Below are positions 24,224-32,126 of a stretch of DNA of 64,000 nt, piece after piece. The position numbers and the translations under genes are program-made. Position 1 is the first letter of the stretch. Every line of letters starts with the position of its first letter. The notes under the pieces are model-generated. The model saw only the letters and a list, made by a program, of their open reading frames with translations, was not told the DNA's origin and did no database searches. The DNA lies in NCBI GenBank assembly GCA_964617645.1, contig CAZTYE010000006.1, forward strand, positions 124,001 through 188,000. The letters are read 5' to 3'. This stretch comes from JADJGC01 sp964617645. Lineage in GTDB: Bacteria > Zixibacteria > MSB-5A5 > CAIYYT01.

Positions 24224-25945
24224 GTCGCAGATGTCGCCCAGGTTGTCGCCATCCGTGTCGACCTGATCAGTATTGGCGACCGACGGACAATTGTCGCAAA
24301 AGTCGGGAATGGAATCCAAATCGGTGTCGGCGCCGGTCCATGGCACGGCGATGGCATCCCGCGCATTTACCAGCCCGTGCCCATAAAGATCATCGGGTCC
24401 GGGGGCGCCCAGATCGCGGGCGGTACAGTGCAATTTAGCCTCGACCTGAGCGGCGGTCAACGCCGGCTCCAATGACAGAATGAGAGCCGCCACTCCGGCG
24501 GTATAAGGAGAAGCGAACGATGTTCCGGCCACGAACGCATAGTCATCGCCGGAGTATCCGGCGGCGCCAGTCCGGTCGGTAGAGTAGACATTTACTCCCG
24601 GTGCCGTCAGACTGATCTTCGGGCCATAATTCGAGAAAGACGCCAACACACCAAAGGAAGCGAGCGCGGAAATCGAGTTGACCATCGGCAGACTCGCCGG
24701 ATAAGTCGACGCCCCCACCGCGTCATTGCCCGCCGACGCGAAATGAACGACGCCCGCATCGTACATTTCCTGATACTTCGCTTCGATTGCTGCCGAAGAA
24801 AATCCATAGTAGTTGCTGTTGTTTGTGACACGAACACCATTGCTCTGTCCCCAGGCCAAGGCGTTCACCGTCCAACTCGCGGTGCTGCTCCAGCTCCCGC
24901 TGCAGCTCAAGTCTGAAATAAAGGTTCGCGCCGACATGGATTTGCAGCCCGGGGCGGTACCGATTGTCCCGAGGCTGTTGTTGACAATAGCGGAAACACA
25001 ACCGGCTACGGCTGTGCCGTGATTGTCGCAAGCATTGTTGGGACCGCCAGTTCCTCCCTCGGATGTGAAATCCGCACCGGCGAGTTGGTTAATGTCTGGG
25101 TGGTTCTGTTGTACTCCCGTGTCGATGATCAGGACTTTGATCGTCGCGCTTCCCGTGCTAATATCCCAGGCCTCATCGGCATCCATGTCGATGCCCACGG
25201 TTCCGCCGAATTGACCGGTGTTTCGAATTCCCCAAAGCGATGCGAATCCCGGGTCATTGGGAGTGATATTTCCGCCGCCGGAAAACAGCATGTCCGGTTC
25301 TGCCCATTCAACACGTGGGTCGCGCGCCAGATCATTGGCTTGCGCAATCACATCGAAACCATTGCGCGCGCTGCTGCGAAGGCGGAACGCGCCACTCATG
25401 TTTCCGAAAGAACTCGCCACGATTTCCAGATCGCTCGTTCCTGCAGCAAGAATCTCAGCCCCTTTCTTGCGGTATTCCGGTCGAAAGCGGATCAATACGT
25501 GTTCCGTGGGGGTCACAAAAGTACCCTGCTCGCCGACAAAGACCGGCGCGACAAAACTTAAGGCGCCGGTAGCGAGGAGAGCATCGAGCCGCTCGCGAAG
25601 CCGGCCTATTCCCATGGCCTGCGGCTCGATACCGAAAAGGCGCCAGTCCCCGATTTCGATCTCGCTTTCACCGTGAGCAACAAATCCGCCACGCGTGAGA
25701 AGGTCACGAATCTCGGAATTCGTTCGGCCTGGATTCACCCGGAGCGCGAGCTGGTCATGCTTGATCTCAAATGCGTGTTTCCGATCAAAGTGCATTACAT
25801 AGCTATCGGCTCGCTGCGTCGCATTGGCTGATCCGCTGAAGCAAATCGCAAATAGAACGCCGGAAAGCAGAATCGAAGTCCGAAGACCCAAACTCCAAAT
25901 TCTACCGGCGAACGTAACTCCGGTGTAGCACGATTGTCTGCGCAT
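23561..25945 (-). CDS. Secreted subtilisin-like (S8) protease with TSP3 and dockerin domains
   Basis: ATG at 25945 follows AAGGAG; a signal peptide precedes a propeptide-like region. The S8 catalytic residues are present: Asp in VLIIDTGVQQNHPD (about 272), His in NHGTAVAG (about 308) and Ser in AGTSFASP (about 475). Thrombospondin type 3 calcium repeats (DTDLDSIPDFCDNC, DPDDDNDGILDINDNC) cover about 535-660, then a putative Ig domain (GTPPYTW). The C-terminal dockerin-type pair is DADGSLAVSIADAVYLINYI and a second copy. It is a secreted protease. Its last 663 coding bases are shared almost unchanged with the next gene. Confidence 0.93.
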   Translation of the reverse strand: MRRQSCYTGVTFAGRIWSLGLRTSILLSGVLFAICFSGSANATQRADSYVMHFDRKHAFEIKHDQLALRVNPGRTNSEIRDLLTRGGFVAHGESEIEIGDWRLFGIEPQAMGIGRLRERLDALLATGALSFVAPVFVGEQGTFVTPTEHVLIRFRPEYRKKGAEILAAGTSDLEIVASSFGNMSGAFRLRSSARNGFDVIAQANDLARDPRVEWAEPDMLFSGGGNITPNDPGFASLWGIRNTGQFGGTVGIDMDADEAWDISTGSATIKVLIIDTGVQQNHPDINQLAGADFTSEGGTGGPNNACDNHGTAVAGCVSAIVNNSLGTIGTAPGCKSMSARTFISDLSCSGSWSSTASWTVNALAWGQSNGVRVTNNSNYYGFSSAAIEAKYQEMYDAGVVHFASAGNDAVGASTYPASLPMVNSISALASFGVLASFSNYGPKISLTAPGVNVYSTDRTGAAGYSGDDYAFVAGTSFASPYTAGVAALILSLEPALTAAQVEAKLHCTARDLGAPGPDDLYGHGLVNARDAIAVPWTGADTDLDSIPDFCDNCPSVANTDQVDTDGDNLGDICDPDDDNDGILDINDNCRLLANVAQVNSDLDSLGDACDNCDFVANNNQFDENDDGIGDACDGQIHIQNYFMPDGFQGISYLESLVAVGGTPPYTWTFLGGDLPFGLMFNGGGVGTITGVPTFQAQFFFSFKVDDSSIPTKSDTLAASITIGAPPYICGDADGSLAVSIADAVYLINYIFSGGPAPSPIAAGDADCSGGISIADAVYLINYIFTGGPVPCAGC

Positions 25946-26103
25946 CGCAACACTCCTTGAGTGCGTCTCGTGTGACTGGATTCACCGAAACATAGCTAAG
26001 AGGTGCCGAATTGTCAATTCTCTTCTGCGCTGTCAATTCCCGGGCAATCAACCGACCGTATCAGTCGAATTAGAGTCTTAGCGCAACTCAATCAACGTCC
26101 GCA

Positions 26104-26766
26104 TCAACACCCCGCGCAGGGAACGGGGCCGCCGGCGAAAATGTAGTTGATCAAGTAGACGGCATCGGCAATCGAGATCCCGCCGCTGCAATCGGCGTCT
26201 CCCGCCGCGATCGGACTTGGCGCCGGACCGCTGGAGAATATGTAATTGATCAGATATACCGCATCGGCAATCGACACCGCCAGACTGCCGTCGGCATCGC
26301 CGCAGATGTACGGCGGCGCGCCGATCGTGATACTGGCCGCCAGCGTGTCGGATTTTGTCGGGATCGACGAATCGTCGACTTTGAACGAAAAGAAGAACTG
26401 CGCTTGAAACGTCGGTACGCCGGTGATAGTGCCGACACCGCCGCCGTTAAACATCAAGCCAAAGGGCAGGTCGCCGCCAAGAAATGTCCAGGTATATGGC
26501 GGCGTGCCGCCGACAGCCACCAGAGATTCGAGGTAGGAGATGCCTTGAAAGCCGTCGGGCATGAAGTAGTTCTGGATGTGAATCTGGCCGTCGCAAGCGT
26601 CACCAATACCGTCGTCGTTTTCGTCGAACTGGTTGTTGTTGGCGACGAAGTCGCAATTGTCGCAAGCGTCTCCGAGCGAGTCGAGATCGGAGTTGACCTG
26701 CGCGACATTGGCCAGAAGCCGGCAATTGTCATTGATGTCGAGGATACCGTCATTGTCGTCGTCGGG
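26104..26766. repeat. 663-bp near-identical tract, copy 2
   Basis: Partner of 23561-24223. Identity ends abruptly at 26767 inside the TSP3 repeats. Confidence 0.9.
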
Positions 26767-28353
26767 ATCGCAAGCGTCACCCAGACCGTCAAGATCGACA
26801 TCTTCCTGATTGGCATTCGCGGCCAGCGGGCAATTGTCGCAGGGATTGGCGATGCCGTCGGAATCGTCATCAACGGGCGTTGCCAAATATTGACAGACTT
26901 CGATCGAAGCATCGCGCAGATTGATCAACGGCCCAATATGGCCGCCGGCTCCCTGAGGAATGCCGGTGGTGATGAGCAGCGAACGCATCTCCAGAGGTGT
27001 AAGCACGCGACCAATCGTCTGCAAAGCGTACGATTGTAGCGCGGTGATCGCCCCGGCCGCCAGAGCCGACGCCGAGCTTGTACCGCTAAAAGAGTCGGTA
27101 TATTTCTGATTGTGATCGCCGCCCAGCGTTGCATAGTCGCCGTATCCGGCCGTGAAGCAATTCTCTCCCCAGGCGTGGACGTCCACGCGACTGCCATAGG
27201 TCGAAAACCCGAGTGCGTTGTGGTTCGTATTCGATGAACCTGCGCCGATGATGATCGATTTGGAATCACCGCGCGCCAGATACGACGCGTACGACGGCGA
27301 GTCGAGATTCTGCGAACCGTTGCCGGCAGCAGCCACCACGATCACACCCTGATCGCCACCGTTCTTCACAACCGTCCAGACCGTTGGGTTGTACTCGGCC
27401 GGTACGTAGTTCGTGCCGCCGCCGACACCGCCGGTTTGCATTTCCAGATGTACGATATCGCCGGGATCGGAATCGGCAATCGCGTTGGCAATGGCGGTTG
27501 CGCGGCGCGAACCTTGCTCAACGGAAATCTCCGGATAGAAGTTGGCGGATTCGCAGTTCATCGCGATTCCGATCATGCCGTAACTGTTTTGCGGCGAGCA
27601 GGTGATCGCCATCGCGGCAGTTCCGTGATCGTCACCGAAAGGTGAATCCGGTGTTTGACCGGGTTCGATAACGATGCCCTTGTCGACCAAATCCTCGTGG
27701 CTGGTGTTTACTCCGTACTCGCAATCGGAGTAGCGGACATTCTGTCCGAATCCGCCGCGTACCCAGAGATACTCAACGTTCATCCCGGGGTCGGCCCCAT
27801 GGTAAGTTTGGAAGGGGACGTAGTTCGGCGTCGTCGGCGGAATATCTCCCGGCGGCGGTGGTGGCGTCAAATCGTCGAGAAAAACGTACTCGACTTCGGG
27901 TAAGGCGTCAAGCTCTCGGGCAATTAGAAGCAAAGTCGCGTTGTCGGCTCCTTCGATCTTGAGCTTCATTATGCCGCGCAAATCGGGTTGCGCTTCGCCG
28001 GACTTGGCCGCAGCGCGCTCTTCGAGAAGCGTGATCTTGTTGTCATCGAGTTTTAGCAACTGCTCGAAGCGGACTCCGAACCGCGCGACAGCGGCGCCGA
28101 CCTTATCTGCGGCCGACTTGTCGATACCTGTAAGTTGACCGGATGAGGTCGCCCGCATTTTGAGGTCATCAAGGAACTTGAGCTGAATCTCGTAGCCGTG
28201 TCCGTCAATCACGGAAATCAGCATTTGCGGGATCGTCGGCCGCGGCTTGAGGGCTCCCCATAGCGAAGGCATCAGTAGGAAGAGTACTACAACCGAGCTA
28301 ACGGCGATCCGACGACTAACGGCTGTGATTGCGCGAGAAGAAAATCGGGTCAT
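26104..28353 (-). CDS. Second secreted subtilisin-like (S8) protease with TSP3 and dockerin domains
   Basis: 749 residues from ATG at 28353 (GAGGAT just before). A signal peptide and a propeptide-like region precede an S8 fold that differs from its neighbour: Asp in SDCEYGVN (about 211; the usual DTG is replaced by DCEYG), His in DDHGTAAMA (about 241) and Ser in SGTSSASALAAG (about 427). TSP3 repeats, a putative Ig domain and dockerin follow. The catalytic domains of the two proteases are quite different while the last 221 residues are almost the same, so the tail was copied between genes. The unusual Asp context might alter activity. Confidence 0.9.
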   Translation of the reverse strand: MTRFSSRAITAVSRRIAVSSVVVLFLLMPSLWGALKPRPTIPQMLISVIDGHGYEIQLKFLDDLKMRATSSGQLTGIDKSAADKVGAAVARFGVRFEQLLKLDDNKITLLEERAAAKSGEAQPDLRGIMKLKIEGADNATLLLIARELDALPEVEYVFLDDLTPPPPPGDIPPTTPNYVPFQTYHGADPGMNVEYLWVRGGFGQNVRYSDCEYGVNTSHEDLVDKGIVIEPGQTPDSPFGDDHGTAAMAITCSPQNSYGMIGIAMNCESANFYPEISVEQGSRRATAIANAIADSDPGDIVHLEMQTGGVGGGTNYVPAEYNPTVWTVVKNGGDQGVIVVAAAGNGSQNLDSPSYASYLARGDSKSIIIGAGSSNTNHNALGFSTYGSRVDVHAWGENCFTAGYGDYATLGGDHNQKYTDSFSGTSSASALAAGAITALQSYALQTIGRVLTPLEMRSLLITTGIPQGAGGHIGPLINLRDASIEVCQYLATPVDDDSDGIANPCDNCPLAANANQEDVDLDGLGDACDPDDDNDGILDINDNCRLLANVAQVNSDLDSLGDACDNCDFVANNNQFDENDDGIGDACDGQIHIQNYFMPDGFQGISYLESLVAVGGTPPYTWTFLGGDLPFGLMFNGGGVGTITGVPTFQAQFFFSFKVDDSSIPTKSDTLAASITIGAPPYICGDADGSLAVSIADAVYLINYIFSSGPAPSPIAAGDADCSGGISIADAVYLINYIFAGGPVPCAGC

Positions 28354-28595
28354 ATCCTCGTTCCTTTGTTGATGTTCACTTCAGAGTGAGAAGGGCCTTC
28401 ACTATGCGAATCGATCAGCCCCGTCAAGAAAGCGAAGGTGTAATATCGACAAAATACAGACTATTTGCCTTTTTGTCAATGGATCGCTTGATCCTTGACT
28501 GGCTTCGGCTCAGGGAAGCACGCCATTGCCGCGACGGCGACGTCGCCTGTCGCAAGAATCTCATGATCGGTGGAAAAGAAACTCAAGAAAATCCC

Positions 28596-28624
28596 TTGAC
28601 ATTCCGATCACGTAATCGTATACA
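28596..28624 (+). promoter_or_regulatory. Promoter of the Rrf2-NO reductase unit
   Basis: TTGACA, a 17-base spacer, then TATACA, ending 18 bases before the likely start of the regulator gene. It is close to sigma-70 consensus. Confidence 0.75.
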
Positions 28625-28642
28625 GACATGCGAGTAGTACTT

Positions 28643-29053
28643 ATGCTATCGAAAACGGCCCTACACTCTCTTGCGGCGATGAAAAGACTGGCACAGCTTC
28701 CGCCAGACCAGTTCGTGGGAGCGGCGGAAATCGCTAAGGCGATTGGAGCCCCACCCAACTATCTGGGTAAGGTGTTCAAGTTGTTGGCAGAAAACGGATT
28801 ACTTGTTTCGCAGAAGGGGTTCAACGGCGGTTTCCGTTTGGCCAAGAATGTCGAGGATATCTCAATCTATGACATCGTCGAGCCGATTGACAAAGTCAGC
28901 CGGTGGGGTGGGTGCTTCATGAGCGGCGGCGAATGCCGGGATGGTCAACCCTGTGCGGTTCATGAGGATTGGAAACGACTCCGGGAAGAATATCTCAATT
29001 TTCTCAGGCGGACCAAACTCTCGGAGTTGACCGGGCGTTCGATTAAGGTGTGA
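28643..29053 (+). CDS. Rrf2-family transcriptional regulator (NsrR-like)
   Basis: 136 residues from the ATG at 28643; an upstream ATG at 28628 would fall only 3 bases past the -10 box. The winged helix has MLSKTALHSLAAMKRLAQLP, then a recognition-helix region (GAPPNYLGKVFKLLAENGLL) and wing SQKGFNGGFRLAK, all typical of Rrf2. Three Cys in GGCFMSGGECRDGQPC can hold an Fe-S cluster as in NsrR and IscR. With a nitric oxide reductase two genes downstream, an NO-sensing role is likely, but this is inference from context. Confidence 0.88.
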   Translation: MLSKTALHSLAAMKRLAQLPPDQFVGAAEIAKAIGAPPNYLGKVFKLLAENGLLVSQKGFNGGFRLAKNVEDISIYDIVEPIDKVSRWGGCFMSGGECRDGQPCAVHEDWKRLREEYLNFLRRTKLSELTGRSIKV

Positions 29054-29055
29054 TT

Positions 29056-29094
29056 TATGCGACTAAAATCAGCTAATCATATGCGAAACTATGC
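29056..29094 (+). promoter_or_regulatory. Triple TATGC motif upstream of the hemerythrin gene
   Basis: TATGCGA occurs at 29056 and 29080, with TATGC again at 29090, between the regulator and the hemerythrin gene. It may be an operator for the adjacent regulator. Weak evidence. Confidence 0.3.
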
Positions 29095-29143
29095 AGATAT
29101 ATTCAGTCATGATTTGATCTCAACTACAACCAAGGAGTAATGA

Positions 29144-29788
29144 ATGCGTGCAACCCAGATACTCTCGACCGAACACCGGGTTATCGAATCGGTGTTAGCG
29201 TCGCTCGCGCGATTCGTCGAACAGAGCCGCCAGGGCAGGGCTGTGGACCGAGCCGTCGCCAGTCAATTCATCGAGTTCGTCCAGCAGTTTGCTGATCGCT
29301 GCCATCACGGCAAGGAAGAAGGCCACCTCTTCGCAAAGATGGCGGCGCTCGGCGCGCCAACATCCGGAGGTCCGGTCGGAGTGATGCTGCACGAGCACAC
29401 GATAGGGCGAGAATTTGTCGGCAACATGGCCAAGAGCCTGGATGCGGCGGCTTCCGGAGACCCGGCGGCAGTCGAAGAATTCTGTCGTAATGCGGAAGGT
29501 TACGTCGGACTTCTGGCGGCACATATCCAGAAGGAGGACGGTATTCTCTACCCGATTGCCGACCGGATGATGAGCGACGCGGATCAGGCCGAGTTGCTCG
29601 CCAGTTTCCAAGCCGTCGAGGAAAACCACATGGGGGTAGGCACCCATGAGAAATTCCTCGCGTCGGCGATCGACTTGGGCGAACGCTTCGGCGTCGATGT
29701 GAAGCTGGTCCGCGATCTTCTGAGCGGCGGACAGTGTCATTGTTCACACAGCAAGGCCGGTTCTCTGCCGGCTTCGAGTGAAGTGTAA
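29144..29788 (+). CDS. Hemerythrin-like di-iron protein
   Basis: ATG at 29144 follows AAGGAG; 214 residues. A four-helix hemerythrin/HHE pattern is seen: H in STEHRVIESVL (about 11), HH with E in RCHHGKEEGHLF (about 53-58), H in MLHEHTIGREF (about 81-83), and H/E/D in AAHIQKEDGILYPIAD (about 125-135). Such domains bind oxygen or NO at two irons; YtfE/RIC-like relatives help repair NO-damaged Fe-S clusters. The gene ends 15 bases before the nitric oxide reductase and must be cotranscribed. A short Cys/His tail (GGQCHCSHSK) could bind a further metal. Confidence 0.9.
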   Translation: MRATQILSTEHRVIESVLASLARFVEQSRQGRAVDRAVASQFIEFVQQFADRCHHGKEEGHLFAKMAALGAPTSGGPVGVMLHEHTIGREFVGNMAKSLDAAASGDPAAVEEFCRNAEGYVGLLAAHIQKEDGILYPIADRMMSDADQAELLASFQAVEENHMGVGTHEKFLASAIDLGERFGVDVKLVRDLLSGGQCHCSHSKAGSLPASSEV

Positions 29789-29803
29789 GACGGAGAAAGT
29801 CTG

Positions 29804-32035
29804 ATGAAGAAATACTGGATTGCATTCGCCACGGTGATCTGTCTCTCGTTCGCCGTTCTGGGTTGGACGGGAGTGAAGATCTGGCAGGAGAAACCCCCGC
29901 TGCCAGAGCAAGTTTTGACCGCGGATGGTCAAGTTGTTGTCGACGCCGGTGAAGTGCTGGCCGGACAAAGCGTCTGGCGCTCGATGGGCGGGATGCAGAT
30001 CGGCTCGATCTGGGGGCATGGCGCCTATGTCGCTCCGGACTGGACAGCCGACTGGCTGCATCGCGAGTGCGTGTTCATACTCGACGCGCTGGCGCAGCGC
30101 CAGCATGGAACTTCGTATGACCAGGCGACAGCCGCGCAGCAGGCGGCGATGCGCGAAGAACTCAAAGAGCTGGTGCGCACCAATCGTTTTGACACCAACC
30201 GGAACGCGATCATTCTTGATCCCCTTCGCGCCGAAGCGTTCGCCGCCAACCGGAATTACTACTCGAAACTCTTCTCCGAAGGGCATACGGAATACGCCAT
30301 CCCGAAAGGAACGCTGACCGATCCTGCGAAGCTACATCAGCTCTCGGCGTTCTTTTTCTGGACGAGTTGGGCGGCTTCGACGAATCGTCCGGGCGAAACG
30401 ATGACCTACACCAGCAACTGGCCTCACGAACCGTTGATCGACAATGTGCCGACCGCAGATGCCATCATCTGGACCGGATTTTCGATTATCATGCTCCTGG
30501 CGGGTATCGGCTTCATGGTCTGGTATCATGCATCGCAGAAAAAGGAACCGGTGGCGGAACGGCTTCCCGATCAAGATCCGCTCTTTGGCTTCAAGCCAAC
30601 TCCCTCGCAACGGGCAGTCGTCAAGTACTTCTGGACCGTGGCCGGACTATTTCTGCTCCAGATGATCATGGGTGTGATTTCCGCCCATTACGGTGTCGAA
30701 GGGGACGGTTTCTACGGAATTCCGCTCGCTGAATTTCTACCGTACTCGATAGCACGCACGTGGCATACCCAACTCGGCATCTTCTGGATCGCCACCGCGT
30801 GGCTCGCTGCCGGCTTGTACATCGGCCCGGCCGTCAGCGGCGTGGAATTGAAGGGTCAGCGTCTTGGCGTGAATCTGCTCTTCGGCGCGCTCGTTGTTGT
30901 CGTCGTCGGGTCGATGATTGGCGAGTGGCTGAGCGTGATGGGCAAGTTGAGCGGCGACAACTGGTTTTACTTCGGTCACCAAGGTTATGAGTATGTCGAT
31001 CTCGGTCGTGTGTGGCAGATCGGTCTTCTGATCGGGCTGGGCTTGTGGTTGTGGCTGGTGGGACGCAATGTCCTAATAGCGATACGCAAAGGCGGCGATC
31101 AGAAGCCGCTGATGGTCATGTTTCTTGTGGCCGCTGTAGCGATCGGCGCCTTCTATGCCGCCGGTTTGATGTGGGGGAAGAATACCCATCTTTCAATGGC
31201 GGAATACTGGCGCTGGTGGGTGATCCACCTTTGGGTCGAAGGCTTCTTTGAAGTCTTCGCGACTGTAGTAATTGCATTTCTCTTCGCTCGACTGCAGTTG
31301 ATTCGACTTTCCTCCGCCAACACGTCGGTGATCGTCTCAACCACGATATTCTTGTTCGGCGGAATCATCGGCACTCTCCATCATCTCTATTTTTCCGGCA
31401 CGCCAACTGTCGTGATGGCGTTGGGCGCCGTGTTCAGCGCGCTGGAAGTTGTACCGTTGACGATCATCGGTTTTGAGGCTTGGGACAACATCCGGATCTC
31501 CAAATCGACCCCATGGATGGCCAAGTACCGATGGCCGATCTTCTTCTTCGTCGCCGTAGCCTTCTGGAACATGGTCGGCGCCGGGCTGTTTGGATTCATG
31601 ATCAACCCACCCATTGCTCTCTACTATATGCAGGGTCTGAATACGACGCCGGTGCACGGCCACACGGCGCTCTTCGGCGTCTACGGCATGCTCGGCCTCG
31701 GCTTGATGCTTTTCTGCCTGCGCGTTCTGTATGTGCGCCGCGACTGGAAAGACAAGATCATCAAGTATGCTTTCTGGATGATCAACATCGGACTCATGGC
31801 AATGGTGCTTCTGAGTCTGCTGCCGATCGGATTCATGCAGACCTGGGCTTCCGTGAAGCACGGGTATTGGTTCGCGCGATCGGCGGAGTTTCTCTACTCT
31901 CCGACGCTGCAAGTTCTCAAGTGGCTGAGGGCGCCCGGCGACACGCTGTTTGCTTTGGGGATATTGATTCTGGTACTGTTTGTCTTTGGATTGCAGACCG
32001 GACACTCATTGATTAAGGAGCGGAAAGAACGATAG
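29804..32035 (+). CDS. norZ: Quinol-dependent nitric oxide reductase (qNOR)
   Basis: 743 residues, the length of single-subunit qNOR. The N-terminal part is the fused NorC-like periplasmic domain without a haem-c motif (GQSVWRSMGGMQIGSIWGHG). The NorB-like part has about twelve more membrane helices with His ligands for haem b, b3 and FeB: RTWHTQLGIFWIA, HLWVEGFFEV, GTLHHLYFSG and HGHTALFGVYG. It reduces NO to N2O with electrons from quinol in the inner membrane, mainly for detoxification. It follows the hemerythrin gene, and a hairpin terminator follows. Residue order is diagnostic. Confidence 0.95.
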   Translation: MKKYWIAFATVICLSFAVLGWTGVKIWQEKPPLPEQVLTADGQVVVDAGEVLAGQSVWRSMGGMQIGSIWGHGAYVAPDWTADWLHRECVFILDALAQRQHGTSYDQATAAQQAAMREELKELVRTNRFDTNRNAIILDPLRAEAFAANRNYYSKLFSEGHTEYAIPKGTLTDPAKLHQLSAFFFWTSWAASTNRPGETMTYTSNWPHEPLIDNVPTADAIIWTGFSIIMLLAGIGFMVWYHASQKKEPVAERLPDQDPLFGFKPTPSQRAVVKYFWTVAGLFLLQMIMGVISAHYGVEGDGFYGIPLAEFLPYSIARTWHTQLGIFWIATAWLAAGLYIGPAVSGVELKGQRLGVNLLFGALVVVVVGSMIGEWLSVMGKLSGDNWFYFGHQGYEYVDLGRVWQIGLLIGLGLWLWLVGRNVLIAIRKGGDQKPLMVMFLVAAVAIGAFYAAGLMWGKNTHLSMAEYWRWWVIHLWVEGFFEVFATVVIAFLFARLQLIRLSSANTSVIVSTTIFLFGGIIGTLHHLYFSGTPTVVMALGAVFSALEVVPLTIIGFEAWDNIRISKSTPWMAKYRWPIFFFVAVAFWNMVGAGLFGFMINPPIALYYMQGLNTTPVHGHTALFGVYGMLGLGLMLFCLRVLYVRRDWKDKIIKYAFWMINIGLMAMVLLSLLPIGFMQTWASVKHGYWFARSAEFLYSPTLQVLKWLRAPGDTLFALGILILVLFVFGLQTGHSLIKERKER

Positions 32036-32066
32036 ACCGGCCTTTGATCCGAACCTGAAGAGAAGA

Positions 32067-32095
32067 ACGCCGCCGGAGACTTGCTCCGGCGGCGT
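32067..32095. terminator. Bidirectional terminator-like hairpin
   Basis: A perfect 12-bp stem ACGCCGCCGGAG / CTCCGGCGGCGT, loop ACTTG, lies between convergent genes. The minus side is T-rich. Confidence 0.75.
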
Positions 32096-32126
32096 CTTAC
32101 CTGCAGTAATCGATGAGCGGATCGAG

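Noticed and set aside
29268..29825. Minus-strand frames across the hemerythrin gene
   Set aside because: Shadows of the well supported plus-strand gene; Arg/Pro-rich artefact composition.
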